64,000 nt of DNA, from assembly GCA_013177805.1 (NCBI GenBank), contig JABLXU010000010.1:1-64000 (forward strand), written 5' to 3'. The notes beneath the pieces are model-generated. The model had not been told where the DNA came from and made no database searches. It saw only the letters and a list, made by a program, of their open reading frames with translations. Both the position numbers and the translations under genes were made by a program. How positions within the stretch are numbered: the first letter of the stretch is position 1; every line of letters begins with the position of its first letter. Positions 60,649 to 64,000 of the stretch are shown in pieces. The stretch comes from Candidatus Omnitrophota bacterium (GTDB taxonomy: Bacteria > Hinthialibacterota > Hinthialibacteria > Hinthialibacterales > Hinthialibacteraceae).

Positions 60649-61374
60649 TTGACCCGGATTATCAAAGCGCCCCATGTGAAACCTGAACGGCCCTACCGCG
60701 TGGTGGAACCGGAGAAGGTATTGCGCCACGCCGATGACCAAGCGGCAGAGATATTGGAGGCCGCCCGCGATCGGGAAGCGCGCATCCTCGATGACGCGTC
60801 GCGCCAGGCGGAGCAAATCCTCGCGGAAGCGCGCCGCCAAGCCGAAGAAATCCTGGCCCAGGCCCGCGCGGAGGCGGAAGCGCTGAAGGAACAAGCGCGG
60901 CGGCAAGGATATCAAGAAGGTATGACCCAGGCGCAAACCGAAGGCCGCCAACAAGTCTCTGCCTTGGTGAAGGAATTCCGCCACATGATGGAGGAAGGAC
61001 AGCGGATTTTGGAAGGCCTCTTCCGCGATCAGGAACCCGAAATCCGGGAACTGGTCAGCGAAATCGCCGGCCGTGTCGTGCAACAACTCATCGCCGCGGA
61101 CGACGAAACCGTCGTGCGCGTCGCCCGCGAGTGCATTCACAAGGCCGCCGGCCGCAAGTCGATCCGGGTGCTGGTGCATCCGGACGATCAAAAAAAAGTG
61201 GAGGAATGGGCGCCCGAATTTCTGCGCGTTTTCGATGACATCGAAAAAATCAGCATCGACTCCGATCCCCGCGTCTCCAAAGGCGGAGTGATCATTGAAT
61301 CCGAAACCGGCGGCGTGGATGGGCGGATTGACAAGCAAATGGAAATTCTCGACGACGCCCTGCTAAACCCATAA
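60649..61374 (+). CDS. fliH: flagellar assembly protein FliH
   Basis: Ala/Glu-rich coiled coil then QEPEIRELVSEIAGRVVQQLIAADDETVVRVARECIHKAAGRKSIRVLVHPDDQKKVEEWAPEFLRVFDDIEKISIDSDPRVSKGGVIIESETGGVDGRIDKQMEIL; directly before fliI; TTG start. Confidence 0.92.
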   Translation: MTRIIKAPHVKPERPYRVVEPEKVLRHADDQAAEILEAARDREARILDDASRQAEQILAEARRQAEEILAQARAEAEALKEQARRQGYQEGMTQAQTEGRQQVSALVKEFRHMMEEGQRILEGLFRDQEPEIRELVSEIAGRVVQQLIAADDETVVRVARECIHKAAGRKSIRVLVHPDDQKKVEEWAPEFLRVFDDIEKISIDSDPRVSKGGVIIESETGGVDGRIDKQMEILDDALLNP

Positions 61375-61378
61375 TCCC

Positions 61379-62758
61379 ATGAGTTTTTCCGTGACTCGCT
61401 TGGATTGGGAATCTCTGCGTTGGTCCATCCAAAACGCCCAGCCTATCCGGCAGCGCGGTTACGTGGATGAACTGGTCGGAGTGGTCATTCTTTCCAAAGG
61501 ACCGGGGGGGGCCATCGGCGACCTGGTGCATATTCTCCCCTCCGACGACCGCCCTCCTATTCCCGCGGAAATCGTGGGGTTCCGGTCGGGCCGGGTCATT
61601 CTGATGGCCTTCGGCGAAATGACCGGCATCCGGCCGGGCTGCGAAGTGGTCTCCACCGGCAGGCCCATGTATATCAAGTGCGGCGAAGATTTGCTCGGGC
61701 GCATTCTGGATGGGCTGGGCAACCCGAGCGACGGCAAGACGCCGCCCAAAACCAATACCCTGCGCTCGATCTACAACCGCCCGCCTGATGCCATTACCCG
61801 CCGGCGGATTCAAGAACCGTTGACAACGGGCATCAAAGTGATCGACGCGTTTCTCACCTGGGGGAAGGGCCAGCGCATCGGCGTGTTTTCGGGCAGCGGT
61901 GTCGGGAAAAGCACGCTGATGGGCATGATCGCCCGTTCCTCGGGGGCGGAAGTGAACGTCATCGCTCTTATCGGCGAACGGGGCCGCGAAGTGCGCGAGT
62001 TCATCGAAAAAGACCTCGGCGAAGACGGTCTCGCCCGCAGTGTCCTGGTCGTGGCCACCAGCGACAACCCGCCTCTCCTGCGGGTGAAAGGCGCGCTCGC
62101 CGCCATGACCATCGCCGAGTATTTCCGGGATCTGGGGAAAGATGTCCTTTTCATGATGGACTCCGTCACCCGTATGGCTCTCTCCCAGCGGGAAGTCGGG
62201 CTCGCGGCAGGCGAACCCCCCACCACCCGGGGATATACGCCTTCAGTCTTTTCCTTGCTGCCCGCCTTCCTGGAGCGGGCCGGCACCACACCCGGGCGGG
62301 GAACCATCACCGCCCTGTTCACCGTGCTGGTCGAGGGAGACGACATGAACGAGCCCATCGCCGACGCCGTGCGGGGCATCCTCGACGGACATATCGTCCT
62401 CAGCCGGCAACTCGCGCATCAAAGCCATTATCCTTCCGTGGACATTTTGCAAAGCATCAGCCGCGTGATGGTCGATATCGTCCCCGAGGAACAACTCCTG
62501 GCCGCCCGCCGCCTGTGTGAAGTCACCTCCACCTACCGCAACGCCGAAGACCTGATCAACATTGGCGCGTACCAGCGGGGCAGCAACGCCGAAATCGATC
62601 TGGCGATCGAAATGATCCCCACGATCAACGCCTTTCTGAAACAAGGCATCCGCGAGGCGGTTCCCTTTGAAGACTCCATCCGCCAAATGATCGACATCGC
62701 CAATCAGTCGGCTCCCCGCAAGGCCGCCGGTCCCGCGCGTAGTGGAGGCTTGAAATGA
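61379..62758 (+). CDS. fliI: flagellum-specific ATPase FliI
   Basis: GIKVIDAFLTWGKGQRIGVFSGSGVGKSTLMGMIARSSGAEVNVIALIGERGREVREFIEKDLG...DSVTRMALSQREVGLAAGEPPTTRGYTPSVFSLLPAFLERAG. Confidence 0.98.
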   Translation: MSFSVTRLDWESLRWSIQNAQPIRQRGYVDELVGVVILSKGPGGAIGDLVHILPSDDRPPIPAEIVGFRSGRVILMAFGEMTGIRPGCEVVSTGRPMYIKCGEDLLGRILDGLGNPSDGKTPPKTNTLRSIYNRPPDAITRRRIQEPLTTGIKVIDAFLTWGKGQRIGVFSGSGVGKSTLMGMIARSSGAEVNVIALIGERGREVREFIEKDLGEDGLARSVLVVATSDNPPLLRVKGALAAMTIAEYFRDLGKDVLFMMDSVTRMALSQREVGLAAGEPPTTRGYTPSVFSLLPAFLERAGTTPGRGTITALFTVLVEGDDMNEPIADAVRGILDGHIVLSRQLAHQSHYPSVDILQSISRVMVDIVPEEQLLAARRLCEVTSTYRNAEDLINIGAYQRGSNAEIDLAIEMIPTINAFLKQGIREAVPFEDSIRQMIDIANQSAPRKAAGPARSGGLK

Positions 62759-64000
62759 AAGCGTTTCGTTTCCGGCTTGATCCGGTCATCCGTTTGAAGG
62801 AGTATCAAATCGAGCAACTGGAAGACGAAATCGGGCGGATCGAGCGGCTTATGCAACAATTAACGCGCGAAATCGAAGCCGGCCGTCAGGCCGTTCAGGA
62901 GCTCCGCCGTCATTTGCTGGATGAAGTGGAGGACCGGAATCTGGTCCAGGCTCACCGCGCGTTGGACCTTTTCCGGGCGTACACCGGCCGGATGGAACGG
63001 CAGAAACAAGAGCAAATCGAACGCCTGCGCGCGGAGCAAGACACCCTGCGGCGGCGCCTGATCGAATTGCACCGGCAAGAGAAAATCCTCGATCATCTCA
63101 AGGAACGCCGCCGGGCCGAATGGCTGGCCGGGGAACGCCGGGAGGAGGCCGCCTTTATGGATGAGATCGGCACCCAAAAATTCGCCCGCCGCCGCGAGGA
63201 ACACGGAGGAGTGTTGCTCTATTTGATCGTACCTCTCGCTTTGGCTGCCACCGTCATTGGCATCGGCCTGTTCACCGGCGTCGTGGATCAGAACGTGTGG
63301 CGGAACCTCCCTTATATTAAAAAGGCAGAACAGACCGCCACGGAAACGGCCGCTCCGTCACCCGCCTCCACGCCCGCCGGCGAATCCCTGACCGTGGAGC
63401 AGATGATCGGCAGCCTCGATACCCCCATGCCCGAACTGCTCAAAAATATCGCGGAGGTCCGCGAATCCCTCCGCCAGTGGGAGCAGCAATTGACCGAGCG
63501 CGAACGCGATCTCACCCGGCGCGAAGCCTTGATCGATGAGAAAGAAGCCGCTTTGGCTGAACTGACGAAACAAGCCTCCGACTACCTGAATTCACTCCGG
63601 GAATTGAAACGCGAACGCGATGAGCGGGAAAAAAGCGAGTTGACCAAGCGCGAAGAAGATCTCGCCAAGGCCTTGTCCGGCGCCAAGGCCAAGGAAATCG
63701 CGCCGGTCCTGACCAATCTCTACCAAGCCGCCGGCGAGACCGATCCGGCGAAAGTCCGCGAAAACCAACGGCTGGTTCTGCGCATTCTCCACCGCTATAC
63801 CGGGCGGGCGCTGCAGGAAATGTTCAGCGCTTTGGGGAAAACCGATAAACCAACCGCCGCGCGAATCATCGCCGATTACGCCAACGTGTCCACCGCCGAA
63901 CTGTACGGCCTCGAACCTACTCCAACTCCGGCCGGACCAATCCTGCCCCCGCCGGCCGCGGTGGAAGAAACTCCTTCCGGAGAGACCGGTACATCTCCAC
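62755..64000 (+). CDS. fliJ: FliJ domain fused to TM and MotE/YlxF-like domain, truncated by window edge
   Basis: ATG overlaps the fliI stop; MKAFRFRLDPVIRLKEYQIEQLEDEIGRIERLMQQL... (FliJ), TM VLLYLIVPLALAATVIGIGLF, coiled coil, then APVLTNLYQAAGETDPAKVRENQRLVLRILHRYTGRALQEMFSALGKTDKPTAARIIADY. Open to the window end with no stop; absent from the ORF track. Confidence 0.85.
   Translation, partial: MKAFRFRLDPVIRLKEYQIEQLEDEIGRIERLMQQLTREIEAGRQAVQELRRHLLDEVEDRNLVQAHRALDLFRAYTGRMERQKQEQIERLRAEQDTLRRRLIELHRQEKILDHLKERRRAEWLAGERREEAAFMDEIGTQKFARRREEHGGVLLYLIVPLALAATVIGIGLFTGVVDQNVWRNLPYIKKAEQTATETAAPSPASTPAGESLTVEQMIGSLDTPMPELLKNIAEVRESLRQWEQQLTERERDLTRREALIDEKEAALAELTKQASDYLNSLRELKRERDEREKSELTKREEDLAKALSGAKAKEIAPVLTNLYQAAGETDPAKVRENQRLVLRILHRYTGRALQEMFSALGKTDKPTAARIIADYANVSTAELYGLEPTPTPAGPILPPPAAVEETPSGETGTSP

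Overview
This 64 kb window looks like a chromosomal segment of a diderm (LPS-making), flagellated bacterium that I cannot place taxonomically. All calls come from reading the sequence and the ORF track; no searches were run. Housekeeping content: a large Bacillus-type SRP RNA followed by dnaX-ybaB-recR, uvrB, feoA/feoB with a DtxR-type regulator, lpxK/waaA, polX, an msrP-like gene, a PduO-type adenosyltransferase, pseudopilins and a primary sigma factor. The 3' end (about 48.4-64 kb) is a flagellar locus: FlgN-like protein, histidine kinase, sigma54 activator, a giant TPR membrane protein, flgB, flgC, an unknown small ORF, fliE, an unknown membrane protein, fliF, a nucleoside 2-deoxyribosyltransferase-like gene where fliG is expected, fliH, fliI, and a FliJ-TM-MotE/YlxF-like fusion that runs off the window. 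The 13-20.6 kb region is a decay zone with two degraded insertion sequences and frameshifted secreted-protein genes. The most promising unusual content is the non-canonical flagellar cluster. Genes missed or mis-started in the ORF track include an edge-truncated LVIVD-repeat gene (1-1287, minus), a 57-aa FeoB-associated protein (22840-23013, minus), the FliJ fusion (62755-64000, plus), and dnaX, whose listed start lies inside the SRP RNA.
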